A program made the position numbers and the translations under genes. This document shows, piece by piece, positions 10,564 to 21,324 of a DNA stretch of 64,000 bases. Source of the DNA: Branchiostoma floridae (lineage: Eukaryota; Chordata; Leptocardii; Amphioxiformes; Branchiostomatidae); contig NC_049984.1 in assembly GCF_000003815.2 (NCBI RefSeq), forward strand, positions 4,838,581 to 4,902,580, given 5' to 3'. The notes beneath the pieces are model-generated. The model was not told the origin of the DNA. It worked only from the letters and a program-made list of their open reading frames with translations, and did not search any database. Numbering within the stretch: the first letter of the stretch is position 1; every line of letters begins with the position of its first letter.

Positions 10564-11083
10564 GGCCACAGCAAGTAAATTTTATGGATGACATCCGTGC
10601 GCTCATTAATTTTCGCCTGATTTCAGGAAAAAAAACAAGATTTTTTTTCTTCTTTGGAAATGGTCAACATGACGAGAAAGTGTCAAAATGGGAAAGTATG
10701 TTGTGTTTTAGCCTAATGATTGTACTTGTAGAAGTCACACTAGCGTGGTAGCCATTACTGTAGTTATAGAAGTGAAACCAGCTGAATAGCTGTAAAAGTG
10801 GCACCACTATGGAAGTTTTGAGTGTAGTTGGCAACTTGGTTAGTAATACGTCTACCACACTAGTGGTAACAATACTAGTTCACTTCTTGAATACAGGAAT
10901 TAATGATTTGTTGTCAGTGCTACCATGTTTTGTCACTTAAACTCTTGTTACGACGTTTATGGTGTCTATTTTGAAAATTTAGCCATGTTTTTTTTTTTTA
11001 CCCATCTTGTTTTTTTTTCGCATTATCTCATTATTTTTGCAGTCTGCAGAGGATGTCATCCATAAAATTTACTTGCTGTGGCC
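10564..11083. mobile_element. Harbinger-like MITE, copy 1 (520 bp)
   Basis: Terminal inverted repeats of about 33 bp begin GGCCACAGCAAGTAAATTTT and continue to GGATGACATC. The element is flanked by TTA on both sides (10561-10563, 11084-11086). A 3-bp TWA duplication is the PIF/Harbinger signature. There is no transposase, so it is non-autonomous. Other copies are at 36176-36526 and 52247-52495, with a partial at about 45790-45886. Confidence 0.75.
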
Positions 11084-12801
11084 TTATGTATATTAATAAT
11101 TTGCTAGGTTTTAACATTAAGGTTATGTATTTTGTATTGTATTTTGTCATTAGTACTATAGTCTCCACTGTCATTTAGTTCCTTTGCGTAGAGTCATAGT
11201 CTGTATAGTAGTTATGTTTATTGGGAGGACCGAGTACTCTTCTTCGCAGCCAGGGGCTGAGCTTACAATAGGCGGGGCTAAATTAGCGGAGAGGACAGAT
11301 GAGACTCGGGAGCTATAATACGACTGGATACCAGGCTAGGGCTAAATCGCAAGATTCTGTATTGCGGCTTGTAAACAGCGCCTAGGGACCTCAATACGAC
11401 AGTAATTCCCCCAGGTGCGACCATAGGACGGCAGTTTTTTAACCACTCACACCTACTCTTTTGGATACGCGTAGTGGATTCTTTTACGTGCTCGAGGTGT
11501 GGCTCTCCTCAAACACTTGATATCCACTTATCCGAGGGAAAGCCCTAACCGAAGCTAGGTACTCATTTCCACCTGAGTGAAGCGAGGAAAACCGTGTCAA
11601 GTGCCTATCCAATGGGCACAAGATCGGTGGAATATCAACGGAATGAAAAATACTATTGAAATATGTCAAGCTTAATTTAACGGCATTATAGTAAAGTCCA
11701 CACACGCAATACGAAACGTAAGACTCAGCACGTTTAAGTAGGTCTACCCATAGATCTGCAGGGGGTCTCACATGACACAGTAAATCAAAATGTTTAACAC
11801 TTTGCGGGGGGTTAATGTTCGCAGTTTTCTTAGTAGCCTTTTCACATAGCCTCTATCAGGCTCCGTGGATCGGTGGTCTAATTGTAGAAATTGGACAAAT
11901 TGAGTCAATAGTACGCTAGGGCAGTCGGCCGGACAAGTAGATACATTATGCTCACCACAAATAATGGGGGGATTAATTTTATATCTTTTCTTCAAACCGA
12001 CCCCTCACAGGCTTCGTGGTGAGGATAATGTTTCTACTTGGCCGGCCGACTTCCCTAGCGTACTAATGACTCTATTTGTCCAATTTCTACCATTAGATCA
12101 CAGATCCACGAAGCCTGGTAGAGGCTATTTTCACAGCGAACATATGACTTCTGCGGAAAGCTTGGCATGTCTTCTGCTCGCCTTCTCCTTACCAAAATCA
12201 AATCCCCACGAACGTCATCATCAGTCACCCTCTTGCGAGGTAGAGCAAAGTTAGATCTCCAGCATTTAAAGGCGCATTTACATGAGGAAGTATAAAAAAT
12301 GCTTTAATAATTAAACATCACTAATAAACAGTAAAGATATATAGCCACAAGGACCAAACCCAAATGCGTGTCTCAAGTTAATTTTCATAATCTGTTCGTG
12401 CAACAGTTGCTAGTAGAAATATATTGGCAAAGGCCACTACGGAAAGAAGAACAATAAACAACCTTGTAGTTTCGTGCAAGCTATCAATTACGTAACAGCT
12501 AAACGCAATACAGGAAGTCAGGCTCGGACGTACATAAGAGATCGCGTCAGATGGGAAGCTCTCAAAAGCTCATAGATACACGCTATGTAGTCTTCTTATA
12601 TGTTAGTCCCGCTGTGCTTATGGAAAATGGTGACGTAGGTTCCCGCCATGTTAACAATATCATGTTACGAAATCGTCTATTGATAGCTGACGCAATGTTT
12701 GTTGGGCTTTATACATTGATAGACAGCATGCGCCGTGAAGGGTTCAAAGAGCGACGGAGAGGTCGCACTCTGTTGTATACCTTCGTTACCGGCGCAGAAC
12801 C
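11084..12801. other. Spacer before the first SLC10 gene
   Basis: Contains a half hAT-like hairpin (11294-11336), a minus-strand SINE fragment (about 11430-11650, related to 23264-23758) and the palindromic hAT-like MITE at 11847-12127. From about 12190 it becomes the 5' flank of the SLC10 gene, homologous to 20020-20537 and 20826-21324. Confidence 0.6.
11847..12127. mobile_element. Palindromic hAT-like MITE with 8-bp target duplication
   Basis: Ends read TAGCCTCTATCAGGCT and GCCTGGTAGAGGCTA; inverted arms of over 100 bp pair almost throughout. The flanks are TTTTCACA on both sides (11839-11846, 12128-12135), an 8-bp duplication. The same family occurs at 18188-18352 and, broken by a gap, near 22850-23170. 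Confidence 0.75.
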
Positions 12802-15800
12802 ATGGCTGCCTTCGCTTGCACCGTGCTGGTTTTCCTGTGTGTCCTCCCCGGTACCTTCCTTCAACACACGGATCCGGCGGATTTCTGGTTTGAGCCAGCG
12901 GTTTTGAGCATACTTGAGCGTACAGAGGACAATGTAACGGTGCTGTACAACGCCACAGACTCCACTCTGCTGAAGGTGTCGTCTGCTAGGAGTGCGGTAG
13001 CTATGCTGGACCAGGACACATTCAATCTAACCGCTGTGTCTAACATTAACAACAGTTTATCAGTACCTGTGCAGGCCGGGCATATTGGCATTACGACCCT
13101 AAACTTTGAAATGGACTCAGGATCAAGTGCAACAGTTCTGGACTACACCGTGAAGGTGTACAGAGCCCGGCCACCCGGAGATGCGGCTCTGAACTTTATC
13201 CTCATCCCGTTTCTAGTCGTGAACGCCTTCGCGATGGGGACTGCGGTGGAGTGGCCTCTGGTGGTGAAGGTGCTGAAGAGACCGTACGGCGTTGCTATCG
13301 GGGCCCTGTCTCAGTTCGCCTTCATGCCGCTTCTCGCCTTCTGCTATTCCATGGCGTTTTCCCTTTCCGACGTCTACGCTATTGGTAAGTTTGTATAACC
13401 GTCCGTTCGCTCTGACACTTGTAGTTCTTAGTGACACATAGGGCCAATCTCCAATCAGAGGTTGGGTCGAACTGTTCCATAGCTGAAGTCCCCACTGATA
13501 ACTGTTATGGGTTACTCTTTTAGCCGGCAGGGAGGCGGACAACGAGTAGAATCCCTGTCCACGTCAGGAGCAAGACGCCTGCTGGAGTGCTAGTCCCTGC
13601 CAGACCCCATAGGTCGCTGGAAAAATAGCAAAAATTAGCCAAATAGATAGACAACATGCCGGAGGAGTCAACCTATAAAATAAGGGGCTTCTTAAGCCAA
13701 TGTACAAATAACGATTGCACCCTACTTCAAACAGTTATATCAGTCACAACCTAAGCCAGCCAGCCACACACCCCAACCCAACCCTGAGTCAGCGTCCTCA
13801 CCTTATTGAGGTTTGTCACACACAGAGAAGTAGCAAGCCTATACATGTGATACGTAAGTTAGTTATCAGGTGCCAAAGTTATTCGTCGAGTTGGCGTAAG
13901 ATATAATAGGGTGCCTGCCCCAGAAGATTAGATGATGTGCCCTTGACAAATTCCAAGACATTTTACACGACTTTCTCCACCCAGGGTCTGACTTCGTTTG
14001 GGGGGGGGGGGGGGGGGGGGTAAACGTCGTTTGAAGGAGATGTGGATTCACTTTCCACTAAAACTTTCGCGCGCACAGTGGATAACAACCCGCTGCCTCT
14101 ACAGTCTCAAAGGGACTTTTATAAAAGAAAGCTCCTCGATAGACTAAACCTAATTTTCCTAGCGAAAGTAATTCTCCCGTGTATTTTTTCTCACGATCGT
14201 TATCAAAGCTATGTGTTCCTTTTGTCTGGGTTTCGTTGGCGACTAATGGACAAACACAGTTATCTTTTCACCACCTATTATCAGATCTTACATATGTAAC
14301 GTTATCGGGTTGTATTTTTAGGACTTCAGATAACTGATGAGATGAATATTAGTTGATGTTGACCTCCACCAAGCCTTCCTACTGGGGGATGGATCGCAAG
14401 AATTTCTGGCAAATACTGTAAATGCAGAAATGTTCGCGGTGATTAGATGTTCGCGGTTTTCGCGGTCGCCACTTCACCGCGAATTTAAAACCACTGCGAA
14501 CATTTTTTCCATGGCAGTAAGAGACCGCAGTGCATGGTGGTACCGCGAACATAAAGCCACCACGAAAAGTCCTTTTTCCGCCAACGCGAAATTAGATCCC
14601 CAAGAACTTAAATGCATTTACAGGTATTCTCCCTATAGGCAGCGTAGTTGGTGTGATAGAGATTAGCGAAAACCGCACACGGTGACGAAAACATTTGGCA
14701 TGTTTGTTATACACAAACTTTGGGAGGTACCAGTCTCGGTTGATCTCAAGGGTCAATATTAGCTCACAAACTGTGACATTTTGTCGCTGCTGTCCTAGAC
14801 GTTGTCACATGAATGATCTTAGCCCAACAAAGCACACTAGTCTGTCTATAGTCCTGCCACACCGTGATGTCTGACCATAGCCTCGCGGTCATCTCCAGAC
14901 CACGGTTGGCGTTTAATAACGTAATCCCTTAAGTATCCCTGAATAATCGAGGAAAAACACTTACCATAACTTGAGAAGAATTCCAACTCCGTGTCGTTTA
15001 TATCCTTTCCGAAACATGCATGACACATTTGAATCGGCGTTCTGATATTTGTGGTCTATAGGTTTATGGCAATCGTCCTTCTCGATGATGGTCGTGCGGT
15101 CATCGACCCTTGCAGTGGTCACATCAATCACTTTGCGGTTCACAGCCTTACGGTCACCGACCTCGCATCGCCGAACTTTCCCCTACTAGTATTCTGTCTA
15201 AAAAGGTATACTAGTAGCTGTATCTGTATCTATATAGCCGGTATAACCGACGTTCGGCGTAACACCAGCTTCGCAGGCACGCGGCGCGGCAGCAGCTGGT
15301 TATATTACACTGAACGATCCGTCACACCTAACTTTTGCACATCTATCTGCAAGCGGTCTTTAAAACTACCCAGAGAAGATGCCCCTACGACACCTATATG
15401 GACCCAGAGATAGTCGTGCAGCACATGATGGTCACTTTAGCGCTTCACAGTCTTACAATACGGACACCGGCCTCACATCACTCAAGTGTTCTCCTAGTTT
15501 GCCTCACTCAGATCCAAAGGTTCATGCATGGATTCACCTTTCGGTGACCCTTACGGGATAGTGGTTGCATTGCGGTACATGCGGCTTGGCGATCACCGAC
15601 TATTTCATGATTTAAGGATCCATTTCTTAGCTAGCTATCTCCTATTTTGTCCCATTCGACTACTAGTAGTCGCGGAAATAGTAGTGATCCATCCCCGCGT
15701 CCCAACCTCTGATTGGAGAATACCACCCGCCCCGATGCAAAACTATAGACACTGCAATGTTCTCTTTGGTTCCAGCACCACTGTTAGGGTTCCTCTGGTT

Positions 15801-18800
15801 GCCATGCTGACCCAAAGCATTCGTTATCAGACCCATGCAGGTCTTAGCTGCTTGTAACCAAATCGTCCGTGTTATTTTAGCCAGGCAACTGAGACCAATG
15901 TCAACGTCCAGCTGGAGAAACATGCAAAACAAGAGCCGCACAGTCAGTGTTCAGACTACAAAGGGAGTCACACATCGCAGCGCCTTTGCTTGCCTCGGTG
16001 CCAAACCCTTGCAGTGGTCACATCAATCACTTTGCGCTTCAAAGTTCTCCTGTTTTTCCCCAAGCAAATCCCAAGGTTCATGGATTCACCTTTTGGTGAC
16101 CCTTTAATACGGGACAGTGTTTGCATTGCGGTACATGTGGCTTGGCGATCACCGACCATTTATTCAAGCCTCCCTTTCTTAGCTAGCTTTCTCCTATTTG
16201 CCCCATCCGACTATTCCGAGTCCAAGCAGAGGCTGGGTCGCTGAGATAGAAGTGGTCGGTCCTTTCGAGCCGGTAAAGATACCAACCACTACTGTCTCCG
16301 CGACCCGACCTCTGCTTGGAGAATACCACCCGACTCCAAGTCCAACGCTAAATCTAGACACAGCGATGTCCATTTTGGTGCCAACTCCACTGTTAGGTTT
16401 CCTTTGGTTCCCAACCCCAAAATATTTGTAATCAGAGTTATCAGACTCATGCAGGTCTTAGCCGATCGTAACCAAATCGTTCGTGTTATTCTAGCCAGGC
16501 AACTGAGTCCAATGTCAACGTCATGCTGGAGAAATATGCAAACAAGGGCTACACCGTATTTAGGTTACAAAGGGAGTCACACATTGCATCACCTTTGCTT
16601 ACCTCGGTGTCAAAGTCTTCCAGTCATGGCACAATGTTTCCCCAATTGTTCTCGGGAATTTAAACTTCGCGGCAGCGGGAAAGTGGAGTGTTTGCGATGG
16701 CCTTGAGTTCGCTCCATAGCGTCATCCCGCGAACTTAAATGAATTTGCAGCACTGTACCCTAGCCACATACAGTAATGGAAATCCCGGCGCCCATTTTAC
16801 AGCTGCTTTGTATGATTTACAGTATTGTCGAAAACGTTTCTTCTTCGGGAACGAACGAAAATTGATGCGCGTGCTGATTCCATCCATATAAACAAATCAA
16901 CATGGTCTTAATGAAGGTTACAAAAAAGTCAAAGTCCTTCCCGCGCCTGATGGCGCATAGGGCAGCGCGCATCTCCGTTTCAGCAGCCCTTGGCCACACA
17001 ACTTTGTGCAATCACTACAGCAGGGGGCTAGTCCACTGGTAGTGGTGTGTTATCAACTTCCATACTCTTTCCCAAATGCTGAGTGCCAAGCAGAGTAAGC
17101 AGCATGTACCATTTTTAAAGTCTTTGGTATGACTCGGCCGGGAATCAAACTCACGACCTACCAAATGCAAGGCGAACACTATACCCACTTGGCTATTGCA
17201 TCGGTCACTAACGGCTACAATCCGCTCTTGTCTCCTTGCCCAGGTATCCTGATGATCGGGTCCTCCCCGGGAGGCGGCCTGAGCAACATCCTGACGTTCT
17301 TCCTGGACGCCGACCTTCCCCTCAGCATGACCATGACATTCGTGTCAACATGTCTAGCCCTGGGGATGATGCCTCTCTCTCTCTTCATCTATGGACGGGC
17401 GGTCAGTAGATACTGTTTGTTTGTTTGTTTGTTTGTTTGTTTGTTTCGCAAGACCAATAAACGGCGTAGCGATCCGGAGTCTGGTAGAGACTAGTATGTC
17501 ACATACGTCGTGCGATCGTTAACTTGTGTACTTGTATTCAGGAACAGTCACTGTGTCCTACAAATCTTTGCAGCACAAAAGGCTGTCGTAGATCCTTGTC
17601 AGTGGTTGGTTCGGTCACAGTTCCACAAGGAGGCCGTGGGAGGAAATGGAGAAGTTGTTGGTAGTATTGCTTGTTAGTACTGTTGTGTAACCTTTAATGG
17701 TAGGAGAGGAGACTCTCTTGGTTACTTAATAGTTGTGGTCACTGATAGTTAGATGACTTCAGTTATATCATTAACACTGAAGACGTGTATATGTTGTCTT
17801 ATATTCTAGTTCCAGTTGAACAGTATCAATGTGCCCTTCTCGAACATCATCATCTCCCTCATCTCCATCACCGTCCCCGAGCTGCTGGGCATCCTCCTGC
17901 GGCACAAGAAGCCGCACATCGCCGAGAAGGTCATGAAGGTCATCCGGCCCGTCAGCGGCCTCTTCATCCTCGCTCTGATCGTCATGGGCGTCATGGTCAA
18001 CCTTCACGTCATCTACACGCCTTGGCAACCCATCTTGGTAGCGTTTCTGTTGCCATTCACTGGGTTTATCATCGGTAAGTCTGAAGTAATACTCCGGTCC
18101 GGGTATAAGTTTGGATCAGTTCGGATTCCAGCGTAACAGATAACACTCAGAACCAAGAACCACGCAGGACAGGCAGAGAAGTTACTGTAGCCTCTACCAG
18201 GCTCCGTGGATCGGTACAATCATTATCCTCACCTCGGAAAGGTGGTGAGGAAACGTACTCTTCTGGCCGGCTGACTCCCCTAGCGTACTATAGACTCTAT
18301 TTGTCCAATTTCTACAATTAGACCACCGATCCACGAAGCCTGGTAGAGGCTAAAGTTACTGTACCTGGTGGATAACCATGGAACTGTTTGTTATACCGTC
18401 TTACCGACGCTGCTGTTGCCGCTCAGACTGAATCTGTAGTCGGTATGTCCGACGTCTGGCGTTTATTTGACGTTTAACCGTCCAACATGGCGGACAATAC
18501 TCACGTCATAGTCACGTGAGCGCAAACAGGCTCTATAAGCTCGTTCACACTAATGAGTACGCATGCGCAACGGCAGGAATTACGCTGGGTAATGTTTCAA
18601 AGGCGAAGGCCCTGTGACATTTGATACGTACGTCTTAACATTTTTATGCAAATCGGAGACAATTTCATTGACATCTACAACTCCTGTCGCCGCGCATGCG
18701 TACACGGAAGTGTGGACGAGCTTATATCAGTTGATGGTTTAGTCACGTGACAATTTGCCAAACTAGACTCTTTTGTTCCCTTCCAGGTTTCGTGCTGGCC

Positions 18801-19124
18801 AAGATTTTCTGCCTCGACAACAACAGAGCCAGGACCGTCTCCATAGAGACCGGGGTGCAGAACGGAACGCTGGCTTCCGCCATGATCCGGCTCTCGTTCC
18901 CACAGCCGGAAGCAGACCTCTCGTTCTCAGTGAACTTTGTGAGCAACATGTTCCAAGTTGGCCTTTCGCTGCTGGCAGTCGCAGTGTATAACATCTACCG
19001 GTGTAGAAACCCCGTCGCTAAAGAAGAACAGATGACTAATCTTGAGGACCAGTCTAGCACCGTCAATGGACAAGTTAATCCTGTTGCGATATCTGACATA
19101 AAAGAGGGAGATCCTAAACTGTAG
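12802..19124 (+). CDS. SLC10-family (sodium/bile acid cotransporter-like) membrane protein, tandem copy 1
   Basis: Exons: 12802-13384, 17244-17401, 17810-18074, 18787-19124; junctions are GT/AG and phases (1, 0, 1) fit, giving 447 residues. Exon 1 encodes a signal peptide ([19 protein letters not shown]), an extracellular domain of about 110 residues with N-glycosylation sequons, then the first helices ([35 protein letters not shown]). Exon 2 holds the SLC10 signature GSSPGGGLSN. Exons 3 and 4 encode the remaining helices and a hydrophilic tail. A secreted-type N-terminus before the SLC10 core is like vertebrate SLC10A3/SLC10A5, whose substrates are not settled; the transported molecule is unknown. 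It has the same structure as its neighbour at 21325-28622. The start ACCATGG is in good Kozak context. Confidence 0.87.
14416..14623. mobile_element. MITE with CTGTAAATGCA ends
   Basis: Left end CTGTAAATGCA and right end TGCATTTACAG are inverted copies. The interior has repeated TTCGCGGT/ACCGCGAA motifs. Partial relatives lie at 16652-16746, 20020-20060 and 25540-25600. Confidence 0.55.
15480..16620. repeat. Tandem duplication of about 560 bp inside SLC10 intron 1
   Basis: Two diverged units: the block around 15520-15605 recurs at 16078-16165 (GGTGACCC, GCGGTACATG, GGCGATCACCGAC), and 15835-15990 recurs at 16447-16600 (AACCAAATCGT, CCAGGCAACTGAG, CAATGTCAACGTC). The paralogous intron of the second gene has one such unit at about 25060-25440, so the extra unit arose after gene duplication or was lost from the other. 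Confidence 0.65.
17035..17207 (-). mobile_element. tRNA-derived SINE (minus strand)
   Basis: On the minus strand TAGCCAAGTGGG (17195-17184) resembles an A box and GAGTTTGATTCCC (17152-17140) a B box, spaced as in a tRNA-type pol III promoter. The following body is unlike a tRNA. It lies just before exon 2 of SLC10 copy 1. Confidence 0.55.
18188..18352. mobile_element. Palindromic hAT-like MITE in SLC10 copy 1 intron 3
   Basis: Same ends as 11847-12127 (TAGCCTCTACCAGGCT, GCCTGGTAGAGGCTA). Direct repeats AAGTTACTG flank it at 18179-18187 and 18353-18361. Confidence 0.72.
18534..18726. mobile_element. MITE with TATAAGCTCG ends
   Basis: Inverted ends of about 40 bp: TATAAGCTCGTTCACACT with GCATGCGCAACGGCAGG on the left and their counterparts (CTGTCGCCGCGCATGCG, GTGTGGACGAGCTTATA) on the right. 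A degenerate copy is at about 33768-33960 and a right-end remnant at about 27785-27820. Confidence 0.6.
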
Positions 19125-19130
19125 ACAATA

Positions 19131-19309
19131 CAGTAGAAGCCACTTAATTGCACAACGTATCAATGCACACTTCTGTTAACTGCATGGAACCTCCAAATCC
19201 TAAACCGGTGCGGTCCAGCTGGATAACAACAGCCGCATTGTTGCACCAGTCGGATAATTGCACGAAATTCACTGGCAAATAGACCGTGCAATTACGCGTC
19301 TTCTACTAG
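19131..19309. mobile_element. Pogo-like MITE in the 3' flank of SLC10 copy 1
   Basis: Begins CAGTAGAAGCC after TA and ends CTTCTACTAG before TA, like pogo/Tigger ends, with several GATAATTGCAC motifs inside. Relatives: 26329-26515 (right end decayed) and 28775-28941. Confidence 0.6.
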
Positions 19310-19354
19310 TATTTCTATAAGCAGGTGCACGGTTATAAGTTGGAGTTTCGCTGC

Positions 19355-19425
19355 TAGCACCGTCAATGGACAAGTTGATCCTGTTGTGATATCTGACATG
19401 AAAAAGGGAGATCCCCAACTGTAGA
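19355..19425 (+). pseudogene. Duplicated tail of SLC10 copy 1 exon 4
   Basis: Repeats the end of exon 4 (from about 19050): GCACCGTCAATGGACAAGTT, then ATATCTGACAT and CCCAACTGTAGAC. The first copy holds the stop codon, so this second copy is not translated. It sits between two transposon insertions. Confidence 0.7.
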
Positions 19426-19434
19426 CGTACAAGG

Positions 19435-19665
19435 AGTTTTTTTAATTTTTTTAAATTTTTACACAACCAGTTTCTCTCACTTGCTGACGTTTCGATGCCT
19501 ATCAGACATGTTCCTCAGAGCTTCTAACTGGAGTTCTGCTTCTCGCCGCTATATGTAGCCGATGTAGGTGGCGCTTTTGCGGCGAAACGTCAGCAGGTGA
19601 GAAAAACTGGTTGTGTAAAAGAAAACTCTGACTTACGTCCTATGATCTACCAACCTGATGAAATT
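19435..19665. mobile_element. MITE with ACACAACCAGTTT inverted ends
   Basis: Arms ACACAACCAGTTT...CTGACGTTTCG and CGAAACGTCAGCAGG...AACTGGTTGTGT are inverted, with GCTATATGTAGCCGATGTAG in the centre. The same family is at about 44640-44925. Confidence 0.55.
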
Positions 19666-19859
19666 ATTTTCGGATGTAGACGCACAATTTTTCTATAAGC
19701 AGGTGCACGGTTTAAAGTTCGCATGCACAGTTTGTATCACGTGACCGGTACACAGTGTCTCACTGTAACACTAACATACCAGATGATCATGGAAGCTGAT
19801 CTGTGTTGGTAGTAATCATAGTACAATGATAAACTTTTTCCAACACAAAAGCATACATG

Positions 19860-20537
19860 GATAAAATTTTCAACAACCACTGTCGCCTTCTTCAGGATCA
19901 ATAATACTGATGACCATGGCCAATCACTTCAGAACGTAAACTCGTGATCTTACTAACCAAGAACCTGATGATTCAGCCATGAACTAAAAAAACTACGCGA
20001 GCATTCTATTTTCTCACTGTCGCGAAAATCAAATCCCCGTGAACTTAACGGTGCATTTACATGATGACGTATCAAAAGTGCTTAATAATTAAGATAATTA
20101 AACGTCACTGATAAGCAATAAAGGTATAAAGTCACAATGATCCAGGTGCGTGTCTCTATTTTTCATAATTTCTTCGCGCAACGTTCATATGTTGGCAAAG
20201 GGCACTACGGAAAAAAGAAAAATAAACAGCCTTGTAGTTTCGTGCAAGCTATGTATATACATTACGTAACAGCTGAACGCAATAAAGAAAGTCAGGCATG
20301 GACTTAATATATGACTTAATATATTAGAGATCACGTCAGAAAAGAAGCTTTCACAAGCTTATATTGTAGATGCATTCAATGCATCCAATAACCTTCTTAT
20401 ATGTTTCCCGCTATATGCTGGTAAAAAAAACTGACTGTACGTTCACTCTTGTTAACAATATTATCGTGTTACGAAATCTTCTATATGTCGACGAAAGCGC
20501 ACAGGGTTAAAGCGTCGCACTCTGTTATTACCGGCGC
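19860..20537 (+). repeat. Orphan copy of the SLC10 promoter region
   Basis: Aligns with 20660-21324, the sequence immediately 5' of SLC10 copy 2, and from about 20020 with 12190-12800 upstream of copy 1 (shared AATCAAATCCCC, GTATCAAAAGTGCTT, CGTGCAAGCTAT, GCACTCTGTT, CCGGCGCAGAA). It ends where exon 1 should begin; no MAAFACT coding sequence follows. It is therefore a promoter without its gene. Confidence 0.75.
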
Positions 20538-21324
20538 AGAAACTGTAATATCCAACACAAAAATTGGACTCACCTAAATTTTCGACTGAACAGCTGCAGC
20601 ATCAGTCAAGGAATGAACAATCCACTGCTGTCGCGACGTCACGAAAAAGTACATGGTATACGCGGATCGAATTTTCAACGACCACTGTTGCCTTCTTCAG
20701 GATCAATACTGATGACCAATAATTTCAGAACGTAAACTCGCGAGAGTTACAGACACGTGATCTTACGAACAAAGAACGATTCAGCCATGAACTAGAATAC
20801 TACTGCGATCATTCTATTTTCTCACTGTCACGAAAATCAAATCCCCGCTAACCTAACGGCGCCTTTACATGAGGAAGTATCAAAAGTGCTTTAATGATTA
20901 CATGTCACTATTAAGCAATAAAGATATGTAGCCGCAAGGACCACACCAAGATGCATGTCTCTAGTATTCATAATTTATGGTTGTATGTTGCAGTTTCGTG
21001 CAAGCTATTAATTACGTAACAGCTGAACGCAATGCAGGACGTCAGGCACAGACTTCACATATGATTTATATTGGAGATTACGTCAGAAAGGAAGCTTTGA
21101 AAAGCTTATATTCAGCAGTCTTCTTATACGTCAGTCCCGCTATGCTAATAAAGAAAAGTTGACCGTACGTACGCGCCATGTTAACAATATTATCGTGTTA
21201 CGAAATCTTCTATTGATAACTGACGCAATGTTTGCTGTACATGGGCTTTATATCTCGACCAAAGCGCGCAGGGTTCAAACAGCGACGGAGAGAGGTCGCA
21301 CTCTGTTGTTCCCGGCGTAGAACC
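20538..21324 (+). promoter_or_regulatory. 5' flank and promoter region of SLC10 copy 2
   Basis: Homologous to the flank of copy 1 up to the conserved AGAACCATGGCTGCC around the start. No clear TATA element could be placed. It is the only non-coding block retained upstream of all three copies. Confidence 0.45.

Larger units (their letters stand above)
13385..17243 (+). other. Intron 1 of SLC10 copy 1, repeat-filled
   Basis: Contains a SINE-body piece with a poly-G run (about 13930-14070), a MITE at 14416-14623, a ~560-bp tandem duplication (about 15480-16620), a hairpin of the CTCCAAGCAGAGG family (16211-16322) and a minus-strand tRNA-derived SINE (17035-17207). No coding exon was seen. Confidence 0.6.
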
